A stretch of 64,000 nt of DNA from Linyphia triangularis (Eukaryota; Arthropoda; Arachnida; Araneae; Linyphiidae). The notes under the pieces were generated by a model. That model did no database searches. It had not been told where the DNA came from and saw only the letters and a list, made by a program, of their open reading frames with translations. This document shows positions 1-13,029 of the stretch, in pieces. Both the position numbers and the translations under genes were made by a program. The stretch is taken from contig OZ021726.1 in NCBI GenBank assembly GCA_963978545.1, forward strand, positions 33,638,459 through 33,702,458. Reading direction: 5' to 3'. Numbering within the stretch: position 1 is the first letter of the stretch; every line of letters begins with the position of its first letter.

Positions 1-1056
1 GTTTGCGTTCCTTGATTCCTTCTTAAGCAAACTGCAGTTTTCTTAAGTGGCATTCCCCAAGGATATGTTTAATTTTTGAATTAGTTTCATCTCAAAACCA
101 CTGACTGTCTGTGCAACCGTATTTGTATCATGGATACTCGTTTTGTATAAAATTATCTTTCTCAAAGTGAAAGTGTTTTAAAATTAATACACATTTTTTC
201 CAATCTAAATGATCACCGTTCGTTGATTGTAAACAAGGTATGTAATTTATTCTGCCACATTGGAAGACAGAATATACCCCCAAAGCCAACTTTTTTAAGA
301 TCAGCAAGATAGAAAGAGTTTGAAAAATGGGATTTAACGATACAATTTAAGATTGAATAAGGATTTTTAGATCTAAAATCTAAAAACAAAAACTCAGGTT
401 TGCTTGATACAACAGCATTTGCTGGTATGAAATTTCTGAGATAAACTCTTCAGCATATCATTCGTCGCAGCCTTGACCACCGTCGGCGTTTTGCGCCGGT
501 AATTTTCCATGTCTTACTCGCAACTCAATACTACGCTTCAGGGACCATTTCATGAAATGTAAGTTAAAAAATTACTTTTATACGCCCAAACTAAACTGTC
601 CAACTTCTCTATCTCTATGTCGCAAGTCCGCAATTTCCCTTTTTTCTTTTCTTTTTTTTCTCAGCCATTTATTCGAACGAGCGCGTTCCTGATCTTGAAC
701 CGAAGCCGTAAGTTTAGGGAACAGCAATGACCTTGTTTCGGTAAGAGATGCACAACCTTTATCCATTCTTGAGGTGCGGTATTTCCGTGCTTGAGCCGCT
801 TGTAAATGGGACGACCTAATTTCGAGTTCTCTTCGATGATAGTTCCTACATCTCATTTTCGATTGAAACTTGGATACTTCACGGACTCGCCTTCCGTTTC
901 AGAGTTCTTTTTGCAAAAAGACTAAAAGAAAGGAACACTAAAAAAAAAAAAAATCAGTAAGTGTGTTTTCGCCTGGCTAGCTTAGCAGTTCCCATTCCCA
1001 ACTCCAAAATCATGGACAACAGGTGATCCGTGAAGAGGTAAAAAGTGGTCTATAAA
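1..1056. other. AT-rich intergenic DNA, nothing recognised
   Basis: No protein motif, RNA gene or repeat could be supported on either strand. The single open frame near 578-856 has no recognisable domain. Confidence 0.4.
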
Positions 1057-1485
1057 CAGGGGTGTACTGGTCATAGAGTTGTCTGGTGCAACTGGACATT
1101 CTTTATTTTGCAATATTTTGAGGGGGAGGGGGTGGCTACAATTTTTTTTTAAATTTTTGCAATAATGGTTTATGGAAACCAAGTTCATTCATAAAGAGGT
1201 AAAAATAGCAGCGAATTTTTTTTTATTTAATTAAACTAATTATTAAAACAATTAAAAAAATTAATTAATAAATAAAACTATTTCATTATTGAAATCATTT
1301 AATGTAAATATTTAAATAATAAACATATTAATTATAAAAATCATTTAATTATTAATTATGTAATTAATTATTGGAATTATTTTTCTGGTAACAATAATTA
1401 TTAAAATTTATTTAATTATAATGAATATTTGAGATGACATAAATCTCAAATCGCCGGGTCGATTTTATGTTCCAGTACGCCCCTG
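1057..1485. mobile_element. hAT-like MITE, 429 bp
   Basis: Bounded by inverted ends CAGGGGTGTACTGG (1057-1070) and CCAGTACGCCCCTG (1472-1485), one mismatch over 14 bases. Flanks tctataaa and tctatggg may be a decayed 8-bp target duplication (5 of 8 bases match). The inside (about 1205-1440) is almost pure A/T with many aattaatt-type words and codes for nothing. The ends and duplication length point to the hAT superfamily. Confidence 0.7.
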
Positions 1486-1985
1486 TCTATGGGGTCATCG
1501 TTTGAATATAAAATAATTCGTAAATGTAATATGACGAAATATAACGTGTTTGAGCAAGACATACTGAGATTCTTTAATTTATTTTATTCACTTTTTGGGA
1601 TTTCTGCATCTCGAAACTATGAACCCCGTCCATTTCTTTCGAAACAAGTTAAACTGAGAGTTATCGTATTTAATCGTGTTTTTTTTTTTGTTTTTTTTTA
1701 ATGAAAGTTTGAACTATACTAGTATTTCAGATAAAAATATATGTAAAAACTCCCACTTGCACAATCAATTTCCTCCAACGAAAAACTCTAAATCTCTACG
1801 TTTACGATCAAAGTATTATTACATACTGATATGCATTTTTATATATGTTGTTAACCTGTTTCAATTTTATACTTTGGTTTCAACAATATGCGAAGCAATG
1901 TAGAATTCTTGAAAAGAGAAATAAAGACAGTTTATTGTTTTATTGATATTTACAATTTGATTTTGTACTGAGAATCATCGGGTTT

Positions 1986-2018
<33 letters not shown>

Positions 2019-2900
2019 TTTTTCCAAATATTCTTATTTATTGCTTTGATGATTCAAGACTGTATGCACACACATATTGGATGAATGAACAGGATGAATA
2101 AAAAATAAGTAAAACTTAATGTTTGATCTTTTTTAGTAAACAGTTTTTAAATTGTCTCAAAGTAACACTCGTGCATCACCAACTAGTAAGAAACATTAAC
2201 ATTATTTGCCAACTAGTAAGAAAACACTTTACATTTACCTTTAACTTTCAATGAGACGTTTATACAACACTAGCTGTCTTATGGTTAAAAAGTAGTTTCT
2301 TAAAATGAGAAAAAATTGGAAATACTCTTTCTTTTTCGATAATTTGATTCACTTGATCAAAATTTTATCGACACCTTGCCATCTCAGGTTATCTCGCTAA
2401 AACTCTATAGCAATAAAATTTGCTTTCTGAATAGTTAAATGCATAAAAAAATAGTTTTGGATTTTATGGCGGGAAGAAGTCCAGATAGTCAAAGACATTA
2501 ATGAAATAAATTTTTTATCAATTTGAAAGTACCCGGTTACACAACAAGACGTATCAGACTCGTCTAAATCCTATGTATATAGCCCCACTTAAAAATAAAT
2601 TGAATAAAAAAATCTCTCTGACTTACGTATAAAAAATTGCATCAAGGTTGAAAACTCGCTAGATGTGTTAAAACAAAAAAACTGAACGAACCATTTGCGG
2701 TTAGGTTCAAAACAAGTTCCTTGAGCAACTTTTTCAGTAGGGCTATAATATACATTCTGAGAAATGTCTCTGTCAGAGAACCACAACCCGAGGCTATATA
2801 TATAAACCTCAATTATACTTCTACCATAATTCATACTCATTCAGCAGCGTGGCAACATAATTAGAAATGACATAATAGTAGCAAACTTGAAGCATCACGT

Positions 2901-2933
<33 letters not shown>

Positions 2934-5241
2934 ACGGTTCTCTGAGCAAAAGCAGATAAATAGATTTTCTTAAAATTATCTTTTTAAACAATCAAAATCG
3001 GTACGAAGGCTGTATATACCATCTTAATAAAGATAGCGATTACTGGCATATATAGAATATGTGGTACTTCTGTAGGGGATTTAGTTCTTTTTAGGGGGAT
3101 GGGATGAGATTGCTCGTTTCAGACACATTTTTAGCTCGGATGGTTTACAAATATCATTACCACTTTATTCTGAGATTTATTATTGTCTATTTTGTAAGAT
3201 ACTTTATTGCTTAACTAGAAACAATAATTTGTATGTGGTACCATTGCACTTTTTCTGCCTGTTTATTCTCTAAATTTAAATGCTGCATTAAGGCTGAACC
3301 ATTTTCAGAAGATTAAAAGAAATTTTTTAAAAATTAAGCCTTATTTTAGAGTATAAAAGAAAATCTGGACACTGGAAAAGTCGTCAGATGTAGATATCTC
3401 TGCAATTGACAATGTGTTATCAGTGTAAAAATTGGGACTAATTCTCGTACGCATATCATATAAATAGTTTCGGAAAGAAGTATATCCCTATCTCAAGTGA
3501 TTTTTGATAATTATGTTCTTGATTAATCAATTTTCAGCGTTTCAAACTCGAACCTCAAGCGAAGTACAAAATCTTTCAAATCTTTTCATATATAGTTTCT
3601 GGATAAACAAACAGAATGGTGGTTCCAGCTTAATTTTAAGGGTGGACGTACTCTATTTTGCAACCGGAAGATTCGTATGTTGTACCTCTATTTATATACA
3701 TTAGAAGTAAGCCATAGCACTTAATATGGTGTTTCTTCAAAATTTGAGGCGATTCAATCCAAATAAAGCCAATTGCGATCTTGTTATCACAAAACTTGCA
3801 CAACTATCAGATTTTTAAAGCTCTAAAAGTGATCCAAGAACATCACCAAGACAGTCTCGTCTTAAGATCTAGATATGAGGAAGATTGCTTTTAGTCATTG
3901 TATGAACCTCAATCCCAACCTCGGCACTTACCGATTCTTAAGCAAACATTCAAGGTTAACCACTTCGAAGGTCACACTGCAGATCTCTATTATGTACTGA
4001 ACACACGGAAATGATAAAAACTCTTTAAAAGCCTTTTTTTATTTTTATTATTTGCTCTGACGGTTAAATAAACTAACGCGCCAAACTTTTAAAATCTTCT
4101 GGCAAAATAAATAAAAAATCGTCTGTCTATAATGAGAATACCCCCTCTTGTGTTGCCACTGAAGCAAAGAGTAGTTATTTGAACAGCAGGGAGTGTTTAG
4201 GCTCTTCTTCCGCTCAAAAGGTCACGCTTTTTTTTTGACAAGACTGAAGAACAGATTTTAATCAAATAGGAAGTCTTATTCCCTGTAAATTAGCGCCATG
4301 TAAATTCTTAAGTTTTAACACCTTGACATGGATGGATGACTAAAGTAATAAAATAATCACTCAAACTGTTTCTCGAGCTCCGATTTTGGAAGAGCAGACG
4401 TAGACGTGAGGAACGTATATGGATTTTTGCTTTCTTTTCAAGGCCATCCTAATACGATTGTGCATTGTCTTTTTACAATTGTTGTCTCAAATGTCATATT
4501 GACGCATCCAGCTCCAGTGCATCATTTAAAATTTAGACATACATTTGGAAGTAAGCCCTGAGGTGTCAGCAAGTTTTGGTATCTCATAGAACAGCACTAC
4601 GAAATTTTTATAGAATTTAAAGATATATTTATAGTTTAAAATTATATTAGCCTGCCGGCGAAGAAGTTGATTGAAACTCTTCGAAAATCAACTTTATTGG
4701 AACAGATATCCAAATAAGATAAATTTGCCAAATAATGAGAATATTGAATATATATGAACACAATTGGGAGTATTTCATTTTTAAAGAAGGCGAGAGCAAA
4801 CGATTTTACATTTTTGGCACTGGTCACTTTCGAATATTAAACAGCTAAATTGGCAATACCTATTATCATCAGTAACGTTATTAAATGGATAATAATCACA
4901 TTAAATTGGGCCAGTATTTAAAAAAAACACCAAATGAGTGAATCGCTTATTCTCTTCTTAATTTAAATTAAACAACATACATTTTGACAGACAGAAAAGA
5001 ATGTTTACTATTTGGAAAGTCAAGATATTTGGCTATCGATTTGGATTTAACTCATACGGAGGAGGTTTCAGAATATTTTCGGCCATTTTTTTCCAACAGA
5101 CCAGTATATTCCTAGCATTTCCCAACTTGCCACACAAAAAAAATTAAAAAAATCAGAACGAGGTTCCAATAGGCCAGTTCCAAACACTCCAGGCAGATGG
5201 CAGCACCACAATATCAGCTAGGAGGAATTAATTGTGTTACT
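1486..5241. other. AT-rich intergenic DNA with homopolymer tracts
   Basis: No gene found. There is a T-tract at about 1982-2023, an A-tract at 2902-2931, and a short repeated word ccaactagtaagaaa near 2178 and 2209. Confidence 0.4.
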
Positions 5242-5255
5242 CCTATTCATCTATA

Positions 5256-5390
5256 GGTTGCGGGTTCGATTCCCGTGTTTTGGCATGGGTGTTTGTAAAT
5301 GTATGTTGGCTTGTCTAATGACGAATGTTTCGGCGCATTATATCCCTCGTGTTGCTGACGGCGCCAGATAATCTGAATACAACCAACCAA
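5256..5390 (+). mobile_element. tRNA-derived SINE, copy 1 (5'-truncated)
   Basis: Starts inside the tRNA-like head (box B ggttcgattcc kept, box A missing) and runs through the conserved body ending gacggcgccagataatctga and an aacc-repeat tail. It is flanked by a perfect 14-bp target duplication, cctattcatctata, at 5242-5255 and 5391-5404, so the truncation occurred at insertion. Confidence 0.9.
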
Positions 5391-5409
5391 CCTATTCATC
5401 TATATCGAT

Positions 5410-5845
5410 CCTCCTATTGTGGGCCAAAACGTGTCCCAAATGTTTTTATATAAGAAATTAAAGAAAATGCTTATGGAAAATAAAATAAATACATGATTTT
5501 TCTTATCAAGAAACTTGAAAAAAAAAATAAAAAAAATAGGGGGATGGGTACATATAATTCGATAAAAATAATTTTAAACTTCGAAAACGTAATTTCGGTG
5601 ACTGTCCGCGGCGAGTATCAAGAGCGTAATCCTTTGCATTGTATGCGACAATTGTTTTCATTTCCTCTTTAAATGTTAGCTAATTACTAACTCTGAATAT
5701 TCTATAATAGTAAAAGACAAACTTTTCTGCAAAAACTAGTCTTGTTTTTTTTATTTATTCAGTCTTTTTACTGTGTCCCCGACTTATGTCTCATTTCGAT
5801 GAAGTCACCGTTTTTTACGTCGAAACCGTAACCATTCAAAGTAAA
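5410..5845 (-). repeat. Dispersed repeat family R1, copy 1
   Basis: Shares several hundred bases with 19490-19810 in opposite orientation. Common stretches include caagactagtttttgca, ctattatagaatattcag and ttgatactcg. I see no terminal repeats or coding capacity, and the family is not recognised. Confidence 0.7.
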
Positions 5846-5863
5846 CCACTGATCTCGAACTAT

Positions 5864-5897
5864 AACTTCTGGATAGCTATAACTTCTGGATAGCTTA
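5864..5897. repeat. 17-bp tandem duplication
   Basis: The unit ctataacttctggatag occurs twice in direct succession. A third related word, ctatccagaagttgcaa, lies in inverse orientation near 6097. Confidence 0.7.
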
Positions 5898-8731
5898 TAA
5901 ACGGCTTCTGCTCTGCAAACAAATGAAACCAATTGCATACCTCCCCCCCCCCCCAATAATGCTTTAAAATAGGTTGCCATGGTTACCTATTTTAAACACA
6001 TTGTAAACTGTGTACATACACATTGTAAACTGTTTTTAGTACAGATAACTATAGTAGTTGCCTTCTTTAGCTTCAAGTCAATAACCAAGAATACACTATC
6101 CAGAAGTTGCAATTAGAGATCAGTAACGTAAACAGATGAACTTCTCACATTTTAGTGCAAAGCTAGTAATTCGCACGTGATCACGTTAAGAACTAGGGGT
6201 GTGGAACATCGCACAACTTTCAATTACACTATAATACTGATGTCAATTTGTGTCATTTACCGTTTTTATATTTTCATCATTCATTTAGAAAAAAATGGAG
6301 AGATTTGGAGATATTTTTTGCGATAATTCTTGTATGGATCTGGAAAAAAAAAAAGGGCACCCTTTGCCAGAATGGTGATTTTGGCGATATACTTTTCGAT
6401 AATCCTTATATTATCTGTTATTACAAGTGAAACTGAGGGGAGAAGAAAAAACGATCATTGATGAGGTATGCTCAAGGAAAGAGAATGTTAAAGGCATTCG
6501 TTTTCCAATTTTTTACGCCATTAAAGCATTTTTGAGGGAATTTCGGAGGTGGGAATGTTTGAATGCTTAGAACTCACCTTAAGAGGCATTACCACAGCAC
6601 GTACACACAGACAGACAATTTTTATAAATAACTTTTTTTGAAATCAGAATGTTCCAAAACGTGGACTTCCAAAACGTAACTTTTACGTAATCTTTTACAT
6701 ATGAAAGTAAAGAGTGAAATTGTAAAACACGTAATTACTTTTTTTTTTTTTCTTTTTTTTTTTGCGTAGTAGCCCATTATTTGATGCGTTTTGCTTAAAA
6801 AAACACGACGATGTAGTTACTAGACAGTCTTGCTACTTGAAATGTTTGGTATTGACGGAGAAGAAAGTGTGTTTCTCGGTGGGGGACGGGTGTATTAACG
6901 AGGAACAGGTTCTACATTTTAACTATGGGTTTGCATAGTAATATACTTTTTAGGGTATGCAACGAAATTGTGCTTGCATAGCAATGAAACTTTTAGCTAG
7001 AAAAGCGTGCGTGAGTTTACGTAGCAATAAACGTTTTGGAGAGCCTGATTCGCAACGCGTCAAAATCTAGGATCTATGCATATAGGTAAGTCTCCGAAAC
7101 GCAGGTCCACTCCGCTATATTTAGTAAGTTTATTATTGGGAGAAATAAATGAAGAAAGTCTTTATGAATAAAACCAAAATTGAAACGACTCATTAAGGTA
7201 AAAAAAGCTTTTATAATTTTATACAGCTGTTTCCCCAAAGGATGATGTCTAATTTTTTTTTTCTTTTTTAAATTTTCACGTTCTGATTGCGGTTTAGTGT
7301 GCGCAACATAATCTCAAAAATTACACAATACTATCTCATATACAGAATTTTATAACGGAACAAAATTAGTTTTGATGAACAGCAATAACATTAAGAGATT
7401 ATTACCTTCTTAACTGTGTTATAGCTTCTTTGAAAAACAGGAAACACGTTAGGCCTTACCACTATGATTTAGAATTACCAACTAACCAAATCCATGAGTA
7501 CTCTATTATTGCAAAACTGTTAGTTTACGTTTCAGTAGAAAATTGAATGATCATTTTTGGAAAATGAAGGGTTAAACACGAACTTTTACCGCTTTGTGAC
7601 TTTCTGCATACTATCTGCATCCCCATGCAAAGGAGAGTGTTTTGAAACATTGCGAAGGAGGTCACGCCATATCTTCAGGAGCGGATCCAGAAGAAGGAGG
7701 AGGGGAGTGATGGGAATGATCTGCTGATAGAAAAACCTATTTTCCCTTTTCATTTCACTTGCATTTTAATTACAATATCATTATTTTAAAAGCGTTTCAG
7801 TTTTTATCTATAAAACATCTTTTAGTACAGTATAGTTTGGATAACATGTTTAATATTTCCGATTTTAACAGATCCTATATTTTGGAACATCCGAGTCAAA
7901 GTTGTTGCAGAAATATTGAAAGAATTGTAGGGTGGAGTCCTTTAAAAGCTTCAAAACATGTAAAAAGATAAACAGTAAAGGAAAATCATCTTTCGTCTTT
8001 TTTAATGAAAATAAAATTCATCTTACACTTTATTCCATAGAAATTGCATCTTCCATCTGCACCGGCAATTATACTTGCAAAAGGATAGAGAGCAAACACA
8101 AGGACGTATACAATTTTTGTCCAAACATTGATTTTTCAAATACGTTAATTTATTTCGTAATGAAGTGTAAATTAATAACTATGCATCACTTTTCTGTTTA
8201 GATTAACAATTTGAAAGTTATATCACACAGTGCGTGACTTCTTTTTTTTACTGTCAATTTTACAATTTATCAAACCTTTTTGTTTAACTTTCAAAAGCCA
8301 GATGTTTTACATCAACCTGCCATAGGACTTTTTTTTTTTTCTTTATTTCATTTGTAAATTTATATATTTTAGGCTTTTTAGATCGCAATGTCGAAATTCA
8401 TCGGTATTACTAATACAACCGTTTTTTAATGATGATGACTTCAATAATAGCAACGGATATTTAGTAAATTATTACGTAACTCATAGTAGTAATATGCCTT
8501 TCTTAGATAAGAACTCGTATCTACAACTGAGTTTGAAATTGAAATGAGAAAAATCAATTAAAAAAATTAAACAACTTCATGTAGTTGAAGCTAATTTATT
8601 GACTAACTTATTAAGTTTTTTAACAGTTAAGCCTAATTAACTGCATAAATAATTGTGCTTCGGCAAAATACACGAATATCTATGAAACTTCAAAAATTGA
8701 AAACGAAAACTAAAGTATTGTTTCTGGTTTG

Positions 8732-8732
<1 letters not shown>
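5898..8732. other. AT-rich intergenic DNA, nothing recognised
   Basis: No supported gene. Poly-C (about 5942-5954), poly-A and poly-T runs occur. The open frames at 7759-8201 show no domain and are low-complexity in base use. Confidence 0.4.

Positions 8733-8805
<73 letters not shown>
8733..8805. repeat. (TA)n microsatellite
   Basis: About 36 uninterrupted TA dinucleotides. The open frame across it would encode only alternating Ile/Tyr and is not a gene. Confidence 0.97.
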
Positions 8806-8809
<4 letters not shown>

Positions 8810-10834
8810 TCACCCCTCTAGAAAAAAATTAATATACTAATTTAGAAGAGTGCAATAAGAAATTCATCTTATATTCCAAGTACACTTTGGTAGTCAAAAT
8901 ACTTGCAAAATCTACGTGAATCTTTCAAAGTTAGTTGTGAACGTATATTGTGAACCACTGTGTAAATGGAATACAAGAAAACGTCGAATCTGTAAAAGTA
9001 TACTGAGGGTGTAAAGCATGTATGCTCCCTAAGTGCGTTTTTCCTTTGCATGTAAGGGACACATAATCGCAGGGGATTACGGCACATAGGCTGCAGTAAC
9101 GACCTAGTTCAAATATTAGGATTGTGTAATTAAGTAAGGGATATTTTAAGAGAGCCTATTCCAGACAACTTTAGCCATTTTGATTTTTGTGGCCCTAAAT
9201 TTAATTTCAGTTTGTACAGAATGTGTTTCGTAAAATAGATGTAGTCTCTCACACTCTTTAACTATTTTTAGCGCTTTAAGTTTATATGAACGATTAACCG
9301 ATTTTTACCATTGTGACTCTAACCACTTCAACTGAAACTGAACTGTAGCTACAAGATGCAAATCCGGCCCAGAGCTTAACACGTTTTTCCACAAACAAAA
9401 GTTGCAGCTGACCTAAATGAGTCAAAGCACTATATTGAACATGCAGAACTGATATAATCTAATACTTCCTTATCATTGGTTTACTCGCCTCAATATATCA
9501 TTACTTTTGTAACCATGTATAAAAATCGTTCCTTGATTAAATATTAATGTGCCACTTCAGGAGTTGTTCATTTTCCATTATTTGATTTTTCAGCACTCAC
9601 TCCAGTTGTCTAAGTGCACAGAATTTTTCTTCCGTGTTTGAACAAGTGACCTTCATTCTCATCTTGACCTCTAGAAACTATGCCTTGTTAGAATGTTCTG
9701 TTTTTATTTCATCTGGGGAAGGAGGGGGGGGGGGGGGGATGGAATGCCTTTTGATGTCTCGACTTGACTTAAGCTTTAAATTCGTTTCATGATTTAAAGA
9801 AATTGTGTCGGCTCACCATTCGAATGACATCTCAGCGTTCATCGTTATTTTCGCCATTAATTTTTGTAATTCCTATGCATCAAGGTCGATCTGCCAAACG
9901 ATTTCAACCAAAGTAGATAGAAAAGAACGTACTTTCAAGGAAATGCGAATTCTTTTTTTTTAGAGTTTTCCATTATTCAATCAGAGATTGATAATAAAAT
10001 GACTTAGGTGTCGACCACGATATCAGACTGAATATATAATTACGATGTGTATTTGTATATATTTCTTCTGTTATAAATGATTGTTGAGTCGGTCGGAAAT
10101 AGGCAGTCATAACCGTATTAAACCAACAAATAATCATAAAATGTTTGGGTGGCAGAAAGTTTCATGTCTATGATTTCAAGCACTTAAATGCCTATTTTGT
10201 TTACAAAATGGAACGGGAAAACATATCCAGTTTTACAATTGTAGTAGATTTTCTGTAGCGTATTATTGTGTTACATTTGCAATTAAAATTAAAGTTCTAA
10301 GTAAATTACAAATTGAGTTATAACTGGTGCAATTACACGTTAATTAGGTAAATAAATTTTAATTGATTGGTTTAATTGGTTTTTATGGAGATGTCTTATT
10401 TTTTAATAATTGTTAAGTGTGGACACAAAAAATTGCAAGTCTAGTTCAAAAATTAAAGAGAAAAATTTCTAGTGTGTACCTGTACCTTAAAACTGTTTTT
10501 TTTTTCTTTTCTTTTTTTTCTTTCTTTTCTTTTCATTTTTTTCCAAAATATAATAAATTAATTATTATCCAAAATATAATAATTTTCCAAAATATAAAAT
10601 TGATGAAAAATTAATGTAAAAGAGGAATGAACATAAATATAGAAAAATAAATCCAATACATACATTTTTATTCGTTAAAAATAATCCCATTTTTTAGATT
10701 TAAAAAAAAAAAAAAAAAAAAAAAATAACGTTACAAATTTTTTTTTTTAATGGTAGCGCCATCTGAAAGATTAGAATAAATATTGAAATGTACCCTGTAA
10801 TGATTTTTATATTTTACAAAAACTAATAATAATT

Positions 10835-10865
<31 letters not shown>

Positions 10866-11393
10866 CACCAATCAAAGCATGCATTTTTTATTTTAATGCA
10901 CTATATGACAGTAAGCAATATATTTTTATTTAAATTGTTTATTTAACTTTTTTAGTAAAACGCTTTATTTGAATTTCGCCAAGATTAAGTACTTCGCAAG
11001 TAAATTTGAAGTGTTAAAACATTTTCTAAATTTTTATCTAGTAACGATTAACAAATTTTACTGATTATTATTTTTTTTTTTTTTTATAATCTTCACTCTT
11101 GTATCGTTCTATAATAGAAAAATAAAATTTAAAAAAAAAAGAAGAAAAAGAAGAAGACAAAGAAGAATAACAATATATAAATATGTCAGTCCGCATTGTT
11201 TACAATCTATTATAAATCTAGAAAGCTATTTCAATTTCAACAATGCCGAATTTGTTGTTGAAAGTAGATTGTTTATTTCTAATGAACATTGAGTTACTTT
11301 CTAGTATTTTGTCGAGTTATCAAGAAATTGATAAAATTCAGAGCTATACTATTTTTTTTTTCCTTTTCTAGAGGACAGGATGAAGTGAGATCA
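8806..11393. other. AT-rich intergenic DNA with homopolymers
   Basis: No gene supported. There is a poly-G run at about 9724-9739, poly-A runs at about 10700-10724 and 10840-10865, and a locally repeated word ccaaaatataa (three copies, about 10542-10597). Confidence 0.4.
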
Positions 11394-11929
11394 CTGAGTA
11401 CTAGGGTGGATCGAAAAAAAAAATTCAGAATTTCAAATCCGACCTATGGGGAAAAGATGTTCTATGGTATATAGATACATGGAAAAATAATTAAAAAAAT
11501 TAAATTTTAAGTTCAGTACTGCCACAAGGAGGATGAGGTTTAGGTATTTGAACTTTTTTATAGCAAAAAGTCAAATTCAATTAAATTTTTTTTTTTGAAG
11601 AATTTCAAAACCTACCTATACGGAAAAAATGTTCTGAGGTACATTAATTAAGGGAAAAATAAAATAAAAATAATAAATTTTATGTTAAGCTCTTTGCAAG
11701 GGGGATGAAGTCTTGGTGTTTAAGCTTTTTAATGGTAAAATGTCAAAGTGATTTTTGTTTAAGTGAAACAGGCCTTTAGTACTTTTAAATGTTTATTGGA
11801 ATGAGAGGACATATACTAAATGGTTACAGAAAAAAAAAAGCTTTAGGAACATAATTACAACTTCTTAAGAATTAAATCAAGAAAAATAAAAAAATCTTCG
11901 GAATTACAGTGAACGGTAATCACGTTTGG

Positions 11930-12076
11930 TGTTGAAAATGGCTTGAGGTTTCGTGATTCCAGGCTATTTCTTTTTAACCCATCTCTTCTGTATGATCCGC
12001 TTACAGAAGAAAATGCTTCTGTGACTATTCGTTCTGTAGCTTGAGCACGACAGGGGTACCCCTTGATAGTAGGTAA
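11930..12076 (-). pseudogene. Element A protein remnant, C-terminal part
   Basis: Continuation of the same decayed gene on the other side of the hAT insertion: IKGYPCRAQATERIVTEAFS, then YRRDGLKRNSLESRNLKPF. In the family as I remember it, this region reads P.htQavER.vklVtea, followed by RDGfir. The two halves are separated only by the inserted element and one target-site copy. Confidence 0.65.
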
Positions 12077-12282
12077 TACTATAGTAGGGATGGAACGGAT
12101 GTGAGTTTTGCAGGATACCGGATTTCGGATATCCGGAGTACCATGTCTACCGGATACGGATATCCGAAACAGATTTCACCGGATATCCAGCCGGATATTC
12201 GGTCTATATACTAAAAACGATAGTTATACGATATGCTATACGAAAAAAATGGTCATGATATGAAGTATCAAGTAAATTATAA

Positions 12283-12535
12283 TTAGTGGTTAGCGCACCG
12301 CACTGCATGCCACAGGTCCATGGTTTGATTCGTGGACTGGGCAAGGTTGACTTAGCTGTTTATACCTGAAAGAAATAAACTGAGGAGGACCATGCATGCT
12401 TGGGAACTAAACACTGGGGTTTGGCGTCAGAATGACCATCTGCTATGTGACACACAAATGCCACAGTCAAGAAAGCTGAGCTGAGCCCAGCAGGCCTTGG
12501 TCCACACGGGCTGTCGCGCCACTGAGTTATTTTTT
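12283..12535 (+). mobile_element. tRNA-derived SINE of a second family, nested in the hAT element
   Basis: Begins with an A-box-like tagtggttagcgcaccgc and a B-box-like ggtttgattcg 40 bases on. A non-tRNA body follows, ending near ctgtcgcgccactgagtt and a T-rich tail. The body is unrelated to the main SINE family of this window. Its ends and target duplication were not defined. Confidence 0.6.
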
Positions 12536-12669
12536 TTTTATTTAAACTTTAGTTGATGAAACGATGTTTTAGTGATGTATGATATAAACTTAAAAAATTT
12601 CGAACCCAAAATTCATCAACATTATGTTATACCATATTTAAAATATATATTTAATATAAACAAACAAAA

Positions 12670-13029
12670 TTAGTACTTACATATTTTTGTGGTTAAGGCT
12701 TTTGCTTTAGGATCATATAAACTCCACAATTTTGGTACAAATAATGTCGACTCCAATGTTATCTGCGTGCATTTCTTGTTTTGATTAATTGTTTTATCTT
12801 GTTCATCAATATTTGATGCATTTAGTGAGTCTTTTAAGCTTCGGTGCATTTCCTTATGCACACTCATTAAATGGTTCCATAAGGGTTTTGTGGAAAAGGA
12901 TTTTGGGCTTTTGCCGCGCAGAATATATTTTTTAAACGATTCTGTGGAGCAAGTAACACATAGGGCTTTGCTTTCTTCATTTCCATTAATTTTAAAATAC
13001 TTCCAAATGGGTGATTTTAAATGAGCCAT
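12670..13029 (-). pseudogene. BED-type zinc finger, N terminus of a hAT transposase (truncated)
   Basis: 119 codons starting MAHLKSPIWKYFKI, with CVTC and a downstream HLMSVHKEMH segment, which fit the aromatic W..F and C-x2-C / H-x3-5-H pattern of BED fingers. BED domains bind transposon ends. The rest of a transposase is missing, so this is a fragment rather than a working gene. Confidence 0.75.

Noticed and set aside
5256..5280. Box B plus tRNA-like text as a possible true tRNA gene
   Set aside because: No acceptor stem pairing or box A; it is a truncated SINE with a target duplication.
8655..8840. 61-codon open frame rich in Ile/Tyr
   Set aside because: It is the translation of a (TA)n microsatellite.
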